Positions 1 to 8,168 of a stretch of DNA of 17,040 bases are shown here, in pieces (position 1 is the stretch's first letter; each line of letters starts with the position of its first letter). The notes below the pieces were generated by a model. The model was not told the origin of the DNA, searched no databases, and saw only the letters and a list, made by a program, of their open reading frames with translations. The translations under genes were made by a program, and so were the position numbers. Origin of the DNA: Carex sylvatica (lineage: Eukaryota; Streptophyta; Magnoliopsida; Poales; Cyperaceae); contig CAXKVR010000740.1 of the NCBI GenBank assembly GCA_964058845.1, positions 1 through 17,040 of the forward strand, given 5' to 3'.

Positions 1-230
1 CTACCACTTGGTCACTCCTTAACACAAACTGAAACTGCCACAGAAAGTAGTGCAAAATGAGAATGCTGACTTTTCTGGGGGAAGACTAGCAGCCCTGGTT
101 TCGGGTTGGGTTGACTGGTAAACGGGTTGGAAAAAGAAAGGAGAGAACTCCCGCTAGCAAGGTTTGAACGAGCTAAGCAAATATGATTATTAGATTAATT
201 AATAAAACAAGAAACAGGTCCCCCACTCCT
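1..230. other. Unassigned flank
   Basis: No coding region, RNA gene or repeat boundary could be recognised here. The base composition is more balanced than in the AT-rich DNA that follows, with short G-rich words around 100-135. It could be the edge of a gene or repeat lying outside the window, but nothing in it shows which. Confidence 0.3.
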
Positions 231-448
231 GAGTCCACATCGTCTGCATTAACGCAAAAGAGAATCTTTTGAGTTAATAGATATGGGCCGTCCGATTGTA
301 AATGGAGTCCATCCGCCCCCCGCCCAAACCTTAGGGGTCTTCAATATTAGTGCGAATTTAATTTGCACGAATCTTAAAGTTGATCGAACGGAACAGATGT
401 ATTAACTCAAAAGATTCCTTTTTGCGTTAATGCAGAGGATACGGATTC
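231..448. mobile_element. MITE with long terminal inverted repeats, Mutator-like
   Basis: Arms at 245-279 and 400-434 are inverted copies of each other over 35 bp with about two mismatches (left arm begins TGCATTAACGCAAAAG). The similarity continues outward with mismatches: the right end, reversed, reads GAATCCGTATCC, close to the GAATTCGTATCC ends of the elements at 6892, 7082 and 10072. Internally, 364-379 reads TGCACGAATCTTAAAG, also shared with those elements. The exact 9-mer CCTGAGTCC occurs at 228-236 and 453-461, which could be a 9-bp Mutator-type target duplication; this would put the ends at 237 and 452 instead of 231 and 448. No transposase is encoded. The class is an inference from end similarity and 9-bp repeats. 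Confidence 0.7.
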
Positions 449-1660
449 CTCCCCTGAGTCCGGAGAATAGAGATCAATACAAGTTCCTCCTGTCGATATC
501 CGCACAGATTGTTCCGTTAGATGCTAGTCTGATTCTCTACCCTAAACTCTATGTTGCCATGTGTGATGCAAGAATGAGTGTACAGCATGGATATAATGCC
601 TTTTTTGTGTTTGTCGAAAACAACACTTTGTTGTATAATAACTTTTTCCTCGGATTTCTTTGTTCTCTTCTTTGTACTATTATTTAAAAATTATTTTAAC
701 TTTGTAGTATTGGATACAAAATGTAATAGTAACTCAGATTCAAAACAATATAGATGCTTCTTATCTTTTATATACAAGCATTTGTAATTACATGAATGCA
801 TCTACAAACGAGACTATCAATTTTATTAAAATTATGTGTGTGTGTGGATGTTATTTATCTTGGAAAAAAAATAGAAAACTTTTTATTCAACTCTTGTTTC
901 AATATAAGTTTATTGATATATATACCCTGGTTATTTAAAATAAGTAATTCATTAATCATGGAAAGAAATATGGTATAAAGTTGTTGTCTGAGAAACTGTA
1001 AAGATGAATTTATTTATAGAAATTCTTCCATTTGTTATGTTTTAAAGTTAAAATTTATCTTTTTAACGATATGTCTTGACAATAGCTCCATGATACAATT
1101 TGGATCTTTCTTTCTCATCTTCAAGCTTACTCAGTTAGCTATCGTTTAACAAGAAAAAAAAAATCATGCTTTAATTATTACAAAAAATTACTATACATCG
1201 TTAACTTATCAAATCTCTTTTGGTCTTTTTTTCTATAAAACTCGAGAATAAAAAAAATGTTACCTCAAAACAAATCTGATTTTTATGACTACATAAGAGA
1301 TGACATAAAATCACTATAATACATTGATTTTAACTTGCTGTGGATGAGAGGTTAAAGTGCTCAAAGATCAATAGACCGAAATATATCAACTTTTTCCAAG
1401 CTCGTAAAATGAAATCGAAATTTTACAAAAAAAAAAAAAAAAATGTGAGATAACTAAAGGAAGTTTGACAAGTGCAATAACAAAAGATCCAAAAGGAAGT
1501 TTGTACTTCCAGAAGGGCTGGCTGGAAGAATGATTGTCTTTATTGCTCTTTTGGAATCTTCGCTGATCTGCTGATTACGCACAATAATTTGATTATCTAC
1601 GTGACTACTGACTACGTCTATTTAGACAGATAAGATAATATATCGATCTAGATATAATGA
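449..1660. other. AT-rich intergenic DNA, no gene seen
   Basis: Short open frames occur here but have low-complexity translations and no recognisable domain. The stretch holds an A17 tract (1427-1443), a 12-bp word AAAGGAAGTTTG repeated at 1456-1467 and 1492-1503, and a small hairpin with arms CTTCCAG (1506-1512) and CTGGAAG (1522-1528). None of these identifies a function. Confidence 0.4.
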
Positions 1661-1980
1661 TATATATACCGAAATTTTTATTAATACCTAAGAATTATAT
1701 CAAATTACTGAATCTATTCAATTTTGAGCGGAATCTCGAATAATACCCTATCCGGTTAATAAATAACCGGACTGATTGATTTTGTCCAGTTAATAAATAA
1801 CCGGACATGATCTACCCCATTCAAAAATTTTGTTCGGTTAATAATTAACCGGACAAAATCAATCAGTCCGGTTATTTATTAACCGGACAGGACATTATTC
1901 GAGATTCTGCTCAAAATTAGATAGATTCAGTAATTTGAACGAATTTTTGGGCACTAATAAAATTTTCGGATATATATATA
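1661..1980. mobile_element. Foldback MITE with four CCGGTTA palindromes
   Basis: The left half (about 1661-1785) and right half (about 1850-1980) are inverted copies over roughly 120 bp with scattered mismatches and small gaps, so the element could fold into one long hairpin. Each arm carries two copies of a 21-bp imperfect palindrome of the form TCCGGTTA-N5-TAACCGGA: 1751-1771, 1785-1805, 1833-1853 and 1867-1887. The start-to-start spacing is 34 bp in both arms. The ends run into TATATATA tracts on both sides, suggesting insertion into TA-repeat DNA. No protein is encoded. Its arms do not resemble those of the three foldbacks that follow, so it is a separate family. The superfamily is unknown. 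Confidence 0.8.
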
Positions 1981-2405
1981 TAGAGTGACTAATGTGCATT
2001 CGTATGCATATGGGTCGAAATACATACGGTTCAAATTTATAATTTTAAAATTCAAAAAGTCGATCTGAACCGTTCATATTGTTCTCCATATTAATATGTG
2101 CTTGGAGACCAAATTTTACATTTTTCTGAATTTTTTTACTATTTATTAAGCCACTTTGAAAATTACTGATCCAACGGTGGCCGCTGATTTTACTGTTTTG
2201 TTAAGCCACCGTTGGATCAACAATTTTCAAAGTGGCTTAATAAATAGTAAAAAAATTCAGAAAAATGTAAAATTTGGTCTCCAAGCACATATTAATATGG
2301 AGAACAATATGAACGGTTCAGATCGACTTTTTGAATTTTAAAATTATAAATTTGAACCGTATGTATTTCGACCCATATGCATACGAATGCATATTAATCT
2401 CTCTA
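1981..2405. mobile_element. Long-arm foldback MITE, copy 1
   Basis: Two nearly perfect inverted arms of about 195 bp (1981-2180 and 2207-2405) surround a spacer of about 26 bp. The ends read TAGAG...CTCTA and merge with (TA)n tracts on both sides. The inner arm includes the words GATCTGAACCGTT and TGGAGACCAAATTTTACAT, followed by a T-rich stretch and TTTACTATTTATTAAG; these recur in copies 2 and 3 and, diverged, in the element at 15813. The outer tip, with GCATTCGTATGCATATGGG, is unique to this copy. Open frames through the element are by-products of the palindrome. High arm identity suggests a fairly recent insertion or arm homogenisation. Confidence 0.9.
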
Positions 2406-2423
2406 TATATATTAATATATATA
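2406..2423. repeat. (TA)n tract between foldbacks 1 and 2
   Basis: A short TA-dinucleotide tract interrupted by TAA separates the right end of one foldback from the left end of the next. It is one of several TA tracts bounding every member of this array and probably represents the target site. Confidence 0.8.
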
Positions 2424-2848
2424 TAGAGATGGACTTGGGTGAGCCATGGCTCACCAAGCGTTTGTACTCCACGCCGTATTTTCATTTTGAAAGTCCAAAC
2501 GACCGATCCAAACCGTTAAATGTGATCTCTATATTGAAATGTGCTTGGAGACCAAATTTTACATTTTTTAGAATTTTTTTACTATTTATTAAGTATTTTT
2601 TAAAATTGCTGTTTTGCTATAAACAGTAAAAAACAGTAAAATTTTCTGGACCATCGGATCAGCAATTTTAAAAAATGCTTAATAAATAGTAAAAAAATTC
2701 CAAAAAATATAAAATTTGGTTTCCAAGCACATTTTAATATGGAGAACAAGATGAACGGTTCGGATCGGTTGTTTGAATTTTCAAAATAGCTAAAATGAGC
2801 CATGGCTCACCAACGCAAAATAAGCCATGGCTCACCCAAGTCCATCTC

Positions 2849-2850
<2 letters not shown>
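2424..2850. mobile_element. Long-arm foldback MITE, copy 2
   Basis: Inverted arms lie at about 2424-2610 and 2661-2850 around a 50-bp spacer. The ends TAGAGATGGACTTGGG and its complement are perfect over the outermost bases. The left tip holds an 18-bp perfect palindrome, GGTGAGCCATGGCTCACC (2438-2455). The right tip holds two related GCCATGGCTCAC words, at 2796-2810 and about 2823-2836, so that tip is partly duplicated. The inner arm is homologous to copy 1 (GTGCTTGGAGACCAAATTTT, then TTTACTATTTATTAAG). Its arms are less similar to each other than those of copy 1, so it is probably older. It encodes nothing. Confidence 0.88.

Positions 2851-2866
<16 letters not shown>
2851..2866. repeat. (TA)n tract between foldbacks 2 and 3
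   Basis: A pure TA-dinucleotide run joins the right end of foldback copy 2 to the TAGAGAGAGA start of copy 3, the same arrangement as between copies 1 and 2. Confidence 0.85.
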
Positions 2867-2883
<17 letters not shown>

Positions 2884-3312
2884 GTTGGCTACTATGCTTA
2901 TATAAGCATATCCCCACATATGCTTATAACTCATTTTTGTGTTTTCAATGTCCAAATGGTCGATCTGAACCGTTAGATGTGATCTCTATATTGAAATGTG
3001 TTTGGAGACCAAATTTTATATTTTTTCTGAATTTTTTTACTATTTATTAAGCCACTTTGAAAATAGCTGATCCAACGGTGGCTTCTGATTTTACTGTTTT
3101 GTTAAGCTACCGTTGGATCAGCAATTTTCAAAGTGACTTAATAAATAGTAAAAAAATTCAGAAAAATATAAAATTTAGTCTCCAAACACATTTCAATATA
3201 GATATCACATCTAACGGTTCAGATCAACCATTTCGACATTGAAAACACAAAAATGAGTTATAAGCATATGTGGAGATATGCTTATATAAGCATAGTAGCC
3301 AACCTCTCTCTA
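2867..3312. mobile_element. Long-arm foldback MITE, copy 3
   Basis: Arms at about 2867-3082 and 3106-3312 are inverted copies with few mismatches. The left end has an expanded GA run (TAGAGAGAGAGAGAGAGG) compared with the right end (CCTCTCTCTA). The tip carries the 16-bp perfect palindrome ATGCTTATATAAGCAT in both arms. The inner arm is again homologous to copy 1, including the central GATCCAACGGTGG words and the GATTTTACTGTTTTGTTAAG spacer, so copies 1 and 3 are closer to each other inside than either is to copy 2. No protein is encoded. Confidence 0.9.
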
Positions 3313-4039
3313 TATATATATAAAAGGAAAAATCCATTTTAGATATCTCCACAACTGCCCAGCACATTGCTGATATGACAAGAACCTAATGAAATATCTA
3401 CCACAGACAATAATTATTTCTGACAAATAAAAATGCGAGAATTAATTAATTTTTGACGATGATGGGTCAATTTTTCATTGTGGCATTAACCAGAGGGTTC
3501 GAAACTTGAGTAACATCTTTGAAGGGACTGAATGCACAGATTTAAAATTTTAGACTTCTTGCTTTTCCTATTGAGTAAGAACACTGTATTGAAACTAATT
3601 TTATTACTCTTTTAAAATATTCTTACAATTCTACTATTTAATTATCTAACATTCAAAAATACACTCTCTACTACTTATATTATTTTACACCTCTAAATTA
3701 CTACAACATTCATCTTGATTTCTCTCCTTACTATCTTATTTTGCTTGAATTGCTTTCTTACTTGGATGTATCAAAATGAGAAGCAAGACACTCTATATAT
3801 AGTTGCCATAGAAACCTCTAGACTCCCATTAAAATATCTAAAATTCTAGAGCTTTTCTAACCCACTAGTAAATTCACTAACCTTCATATATTAACTTGAT
3901 TACTCTAGAACTTGCCTAACAATTCTAGCTATATATTTTGGGCTGGGTTGGACTTGGCAGTGTTGCCATTCTCAATATTTCATTTAAACCAAATTAATCC
4001 TAGAACATTTTTTCAAAAATTCATTTTGTACTATTATGT
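3313..4039. other. AT-rich intergenic DNA, no gene seen
   Basis: A remaining (TA)n tail (3313-3320) is followed by AT-rich sequence. The word GGGTTCGAAACTT near 3496 resembles the B box of tRNA-derived SINEs, but no matching A box or SINE body is clear, so I do not annotate one. Confidence 0.35.
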
Positions 4040-4097
4040 AGGGGAGGATCCATAATTATTGTCGGATAGGGAGGGGAGGGGGAGTAAGAAAATAACG

Positions 4098-4147
4098 AAT
4101 CGGTTTTAACTCATTAGCTAATCGGTTTTAATCCATTAGCTAATCGG
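4098..4147. repeat. 22-bp tandem repeat, about 2.3 copies
   Basis: Units begin at 4098, 4120 and 4142, each starting AATCGGTTTTAA; the third is cut after AATCGG. The two full units differ at two positions. This is a simple local duplication. Confidence 0.85.
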
Positions 4148-4258
4148 ATACTAGATGAAAAACAATGCTCTAACTTATAATTTATATATAATGCCCCGAC
4201 TTATAATTTTCAATGATATTAACTTCTAATTCGAATTATCAATCAGCATTCAAATAAT

Positions 4259-4446
4259 TTATTCTAATTCTAATCATAAATTTAATCCAAATTACTAATC
4301 ATAATTTCAGATAGAAGCAAAAAAATTTCAAAAAGAGACAAAGTTAAATAGATTATTCTAATTCTAATCATAAATTTAATCCAAATTACTAATCATAATT
4401 TCAGATAGAAGCAAAAAAATTTCAAGAAGAGACAAAGTTAAATAGA
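4259..4446. repeat. 94-bp tandem duplication
   Basis: Copies at 4259-4352 and 4353-4446 lie directly head to tail and differ, as read by eye, at one base (AAAAAGAG versus AAGAAGAG near the 3' end of the unit). Such high identity in otherwise decayed AT-rich DNA points to a recent unequal-crossover or replication-slippage event. The unit has no open reading frame of note. Confidence 0.95.
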
Positions 4447-4524
4447 ACCTATAAATTTCTATAAAATTTCAAAATTTAGGAGGGAGAGAGCAACTGTCCC
4501 CTAGACCCATATGGATCCGCACCT

Positions 4525-4999
4525 GCTCTTATAAATTTAGTGCTTTAAATCACTGTATATAACTATGTCATAACTTTTTTGGGCCCAAATAATATACCAA
4601 GTTATACTAAAAATTCTAAAAAAAAAAGCTACAATCACTTTATAGTAGTTGTAATAAATTATAACTATGCAACATAATAATTTCGAAGAATTAATCTGAT
4701 TGTTAAGACAGGATTTATTTTAAGTATTTATTATTTTATAGTCTAACAAAAGCAATAGAGATTCCTTTTAACAAAATGAGTCAGTCAAAGAATTAGGATT
4801 AATGATCTAAAGCTCGACTCTAAGATGAAACTTATTGAGATCCATATCCATCGTTTCCAAATCAGTGATGTCTTTTTTTGTATTTCTTTCTCTCTATTAG
4901 AGTTGATGCACTGTCAATTCTACTCTGTAATTGTCGAGTTGAGCATGCATATCAGAGATCGAGGGAGGCATGCAATGAAAATGGGATCGATTGATCTCT
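4525..4999. other. AT-rich intergenic DNA, no gene seen
   Basis: A 71-codon open frame (4825-5040) runs into the repeat fragment that follows. Its translation has no recognisable domain and it has no promoter-like context, so it is not called as a gene. Nothing else was seen. Confidence 0.35.
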
Positions 5000-5145
5000 A
5001 TTTTTTGTATTCATGTGATTTTTTATATAATTTAGAGTAAAATATTATTGACACTGTATTATAATGAATTTTTATTTTCAACATGATATTTTTGTATCTA
5101 CATTTACATTTGCACTTCCGTAATTTAAAAGTTTGACTCTAACTC
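5000..5145. repeat. Dispersed repeat fragment, copy a
   Basis: This stretch matches 6452-6600 in the same orientation. Shared landmarks in order are GATTTTTNATATAATTTAGA, a TAAAAT block, a CTGTA/TTGTA word before a T-rich block, and a terminal CCGTAATTTAAAAGTTTGACT resembling CCATAATTCGAAAATGTGACT in the other copy. The matching order of several blocks makes common origin likely. The repeat class is unknown. Confidence 0.6.
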
Positions 5146-6451
5146 TGATACATACATTTCTTCTAATCTCTTAACCTAACTGCTCGATCTTAGATACACT
5201 TTTATATTTAAAAATTTCAATTATAACTAATCTTCTTAGTCAGTAAATGTTAAACTTTATATTTTAATTTAATAATAAATAAGTTAGCAAATTCTCTTTC
5301 AAATTATATCTTTACAATGCAATAAATTATCAATCTCTCTCTCAGATAGTCAGATTCCATCTTTTGTGAGTTGTGACAGATGAGTTGTCAGTTATACAAG
5401 CGAGAAAGCAACAATAATTTGAGTTTGTCTCGTACTTTTATTTTTTAATTTATTCAATATTAAATATTAATTATTGCTAGGTAGGATACTCCTTTTTAGG
5501 CATCACCGAGGCCAAGTGATCATCATTATTTAAGTCTCGTTTGAATTTCAGTTCAAATGGATTAAATTTGAGAAAATTTGTAATTAAGCAAGATTCCTTA
5601 ATCTAGGTCATTCATCGAATCGGTTCAAACCTTTGAATTAAAACTAGACGACTGAAATTATTATATTATTCATGTGTAGGTAGGGCCCGAATTAGGTATT
5701 GGAGAATGGAGATTTGCCACAATATGAATTCAAAATTATTATATTTGTCTTATGAGTTTTTTAATTTTTACAAAATTATTATTATTAGACCCTCTTATAA
5801 ATTTTATTACATGATACTTATCTATTTAGTCCCCTCAAATTTAAATTTCTTTACCATGTCAAATATTGATTCTGTGATCCAACGGTGTCAACACCAAAAC
5901 TTCATAAATAAAAGAACGAGAAGTCCATGACATGTTGACATGCAGACGAGTCAGTCTAGCCACTCCTCCGGTCCTCCCTAAGCGTTGCCTAAAATATATA
6001 TATAAAGAAATAAATAGATATGCCCACTCAAATGAGTAAAAGTAATTAAGCAAAAATGGCGTTTTTTTTGATGTATTGAATTGTCATCTCAGTCTGTGAT
6101 AGGTTTACAAGTTTTTAGTCCATAGTCATACGATTTTTCTTCAAAATTTGTTGGCAATTCGATATGTAAAAAAAAAAAAAAAATAGTATCAAAATACTAT
6201 TTCAGTTCTTATAGTTTTTGTAAAAACAAAATCAATCAAGTTGATTTGATAATTTTTTTTTTTATGATTTATAAAAAGTTTCCGGAATCAATTCAGTACT
6301 CATGCCAGAGAAACGAGTCGTACCAGTAGCAGTGGATCCAATAACATCTCATTGCTCTAACAATTAACTAGTAAAATAAACACTAATTAATCACAACAGA
6401 GGCAGACCTAGTTCAAACTTCAAAGAAATGTGAGTCAATTGACCATTATTT
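5146..6451. other. AT-rich intergenic DNA, no gene seen
   Basis: Short open frames on both strands (for example 5706-5930 and 5859-6053) give compositionally biased translations without domains. A 16-base A tract lies near 6168-6183. The words GTGATCCAACGGTGTCAAC near 5875 recall the centre of the foldback elements but no inverted arms accompany them. No other feature could be supported. Confidence 0.4.
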
Positions 6452-6600
6452 TTTTTTTATATATTTATGTATGATTTTTAATATAATTTAGAATAAAATG
6501 TTATGATATTGTAAAATTAATTTTCATTCTCTATAGAAAATTTTTTGTATAGCTAAATTTTTATGGTGTGTTTTATCTCCATAATTCGAAAATGTGACTC
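6452..6600. repeat. Dispersed repeat fragment, copy b
   Basis: Partner of the fragment at 5000-5145, with the same order of conserved blocks and the same GACTC-type end. The upstream words GAGGCAGACCTAGTTCAAACTT near 6400 may belong to the same repeat; there is no equivalent that I could see beside the other copy. Confidence 0.6.
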
Positions 6601-6891
6601 CATTCTTGAATCACAGGTTCTCATTTATCCACAACAGTATTATGTATTTATGTTCGAATATAGTCAGCCCGGCAATACCGTCGTGCCATCTGGTTCGATA
6701 GACAAGAGGATCCTACAATAAGCTGCTAAAATCAGATTCCAATATTCTATATTTTTTCTAGTAACACAATAATTTCTTATAGATAGTAAGATTGTTAAAA
6801 AAATTCAATTCACTACAAGGAACCGTACGTAGCAGTGCTAGGAATTCTTACAGAAGGAAGACAACGACAACAAGAAAAACTGCCGACATAC

Positions 6892-7058
6892 GAATTCGCA
6901 TCCTCAGAGATACCTCATATTTTGCATGACTTTTAGGAAAAGAACATCCGTTCACATACATTTTGCACGAATCTCAAAGCTAAAATAACACTAGACCCAG
7001 AGCTATCCCCGTACAAGTCGGTCACGCAAATATGAAATATCTCAGAGGTTACGCATTC
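6892..7058. mobile_element. Mutator-like MITE, copy A
   Basis: Terminal inverted repeats of about 40 bp: the left begins GAATTCGCATCCTC and continues through AGAGATACCTCATATTTTGC; the right, reversed, begins GAATGCGTAACCTCTGAGAT. The flanking 9-mers CCGACATAC (6883-6891) and CCAACATTC (7059-7067) agree at 7 of 9 positions, consistent with an aged 9-bp target duplication, the length typical of Mutator superfamily insertions. The interior motif TGCACGAATCTCAAAG (6964-6979) is shared with the elements at 231, 7082, 10072 and, in part, 13961. It has no coding capacity, so any mobilisation would need a transposase supplied elsewhere. Confidence 0.78.
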
Positions 7059-7081
7059 CCAACATTCAGTCCAATACTATT

Positions 7082-7254
7082 CGCATCCTCTGAGATATCT
7101 CATATTTTGCGTGACCTTTTGAAAACTCTCAACCGTTGCAATACGTTCTGCGCAAATCTTAAAGGTCAAATAATACTGGCCACCTACGTTACCCCGAATA
7201 GACACCGGACACGTCGGTCACGCAAAATTTGAGATATCTCAGAGGATACGAACT
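7082..7254. mobile_element. Mutator-like MITE, copy B
   Basis: The left arm reads CGCATCCTCTGAGATATCTC and the right arm is GAGATATCTCAGAGGATACG; after reversal they match almost perfectly through GTGAC, about 34 bp. The right end can be extended to GAACTC, whereas the left outer bases have diverged. Flanks share ATACTAT (7074-7080 and about 7256-7262), a possible remnant of a target duplication. The interior has TGCGCAAATCTTAAAG (7149-7164), a variant of the family motif. It lies only about 24 bp from copy A in the same orientation and resembles copy C more than A over the GTCGGTCACGC subterminal words. Confidence 0.8.
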
Positions 7255-7301
7255 CATACTATATCCCTATTTATTTATTTTTCCCTTATTTCCTTTCCGC
7301 C

Positions 7302-7494
7302 TTTGGAAAGGATCCGGCTCCCTAAAGTAACTCAATTTATTATTATAGATCAGAACCGTTTGATTTGAATCCGGATCAATTTGATATGGGATGGAGCGCA
7401 CAACGCTCTTTAATTTAACGGTCCGATTCGATTCTGACAATCCGAATCTAAACTCAAAAATCAAGTTACTTTAGAAAATCCGAACTCCTTTGAA
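7302..7494. mobile_element. Unclassified element with imperfect inverted ends
   Basis: The left part (7302-7337) and the reversed right part (7462-7494) align with small gaps: both have AAAGGA at the outside, a CGG word, and then CTAAAGTAACTNNATTT, the best-matching block. Between them lie ACCGTTTGA- and CGGTCCGATTCGA-type words and a small hairpin GAGCG...CGCTC (7394-7408). No target duplication could be identified, so boundaries and class are uncertain. It encodes no protein; an open frame on the minus strand across it has no recognisable domain. Confidence 0.55.
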
Positions 7495-8059
7495 AACAGA
7501 GGAATTTTATGTTCACCCTTCAAAAACCTTGAAATAAGATGTTTTTTTTTTATAAAATTCATAATATCATATTTATCCTCCTCCTAAATTTTAGAAACAC
7601 AAAAATTACCTAATTAATTGTTCTTTTTAAATAAAAAATCATCTTAAATTTACAATGTACTCGTTTTTTTCTTTATGAAAAAAAAATGTAGCATGTACAT
7701 AAGACCTAAATGGACACTATGAGGGCGGATCGCGGATAGTTCATTTATCTACTTTGAGTGCGTACAGAATAAAATATAGGTACATGCTTATGCATAAGTC
7801 AAAAGTAAGAAAATATTGTTTTTCTCTTGGAAGCATACTAATTAGAAGAATGGACATTTCTTATAAAGACTACAATTTTTATTTTATTAATAAAAGAAAT
7901 AAGAACTCCTTAAATTTAAAATGAGTTTTAATAAAAATATAATAAATGATATAAATATGTGAGTTTTTAAAATTATTAAAATAAATATGATATTATAAAT
8001 ATTATAAGTAAAAATACAATTTTGGGATTTATAAAAGGTACGCATGGAGAATCAGCTTT
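7495..8059. other. AT-rich intergenic DNA, no gene seen
   Basis: Low-complexity A/T sequence with T and A homopolymer runs. No gene, inverted repeat or other boundary could be supported. Confidence 0.4.
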
Positions 8060-8168
8060 TAATTTACTGACAAAAATAATACTCTTTATGTAAATATTAC
8101 ATGTTCGAAACTCAAAAAAAAATTATTTATAGATATAAAATAGTTAGTTGCTCCACCTCTAACTATTA
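8060..8168. repeat. Possible SINE-like fragment, copy a
   Basis: The block from TACTGACAAAAATAATAC through TAAAATAGTTAGTTG resembles 12867-12952 in the same order and spacing. GTTCGAAAC (8103-8111) fits the B box of tRNA-derived SINE promoters (GWTCRANNC), and a weaker A-box-like position would lie about 40 bp upstream. A short hairpin follows, AATAGTTAG (8139-8147) and CTAACTATT (8159-8167). The resemblance between the two fragments is seen in the sequence; the SINE assignment is an inference. Confidence 0.4.

Larger units (their letters stand above)
4040..4524. repeat. Interspersed repeat with GGATCC-containing ends
   Basis: The left end AGGGGAGGATCCATAAT (4040-4056) and the reversed right end AGGTGCGGATCCATATG (4508-4524) match at about 13 of 17 positions, suggesting weak terminal inverted repeats. 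Just inside the left end is a G-rich run with tracts of three, four and five G (4069-4082). Inside the right end is a purine-rich AGGGAGAGAG stretch. The interior holds the 22-bp and 94-bp tandem repeats listed separately. No convincing target duplication was found. It may be a diverged DNA transposon or another dispersed repeat; it encodes no protein. Confidence 0.4.

Noticed and set aside
2156..3242. Several open frames of 60-80 codons on both strands
   Set aside because: They run through the inverted arms of foldback elements and their near-identical translations are products of the repeats, not genes.
3313..4039. GGGTTCGAAACTT as a SINE or tRNA B box
   Set aside because: No A box at suitable spacing, no cloverleaf and no second copy in the window.
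4069..4082. G-rich run as a G-quadruplex
   Set aside because: Only three tracts of three or more G are present, so a three-tier quadruplex would need another tract; a two-tier one is possible but weak.
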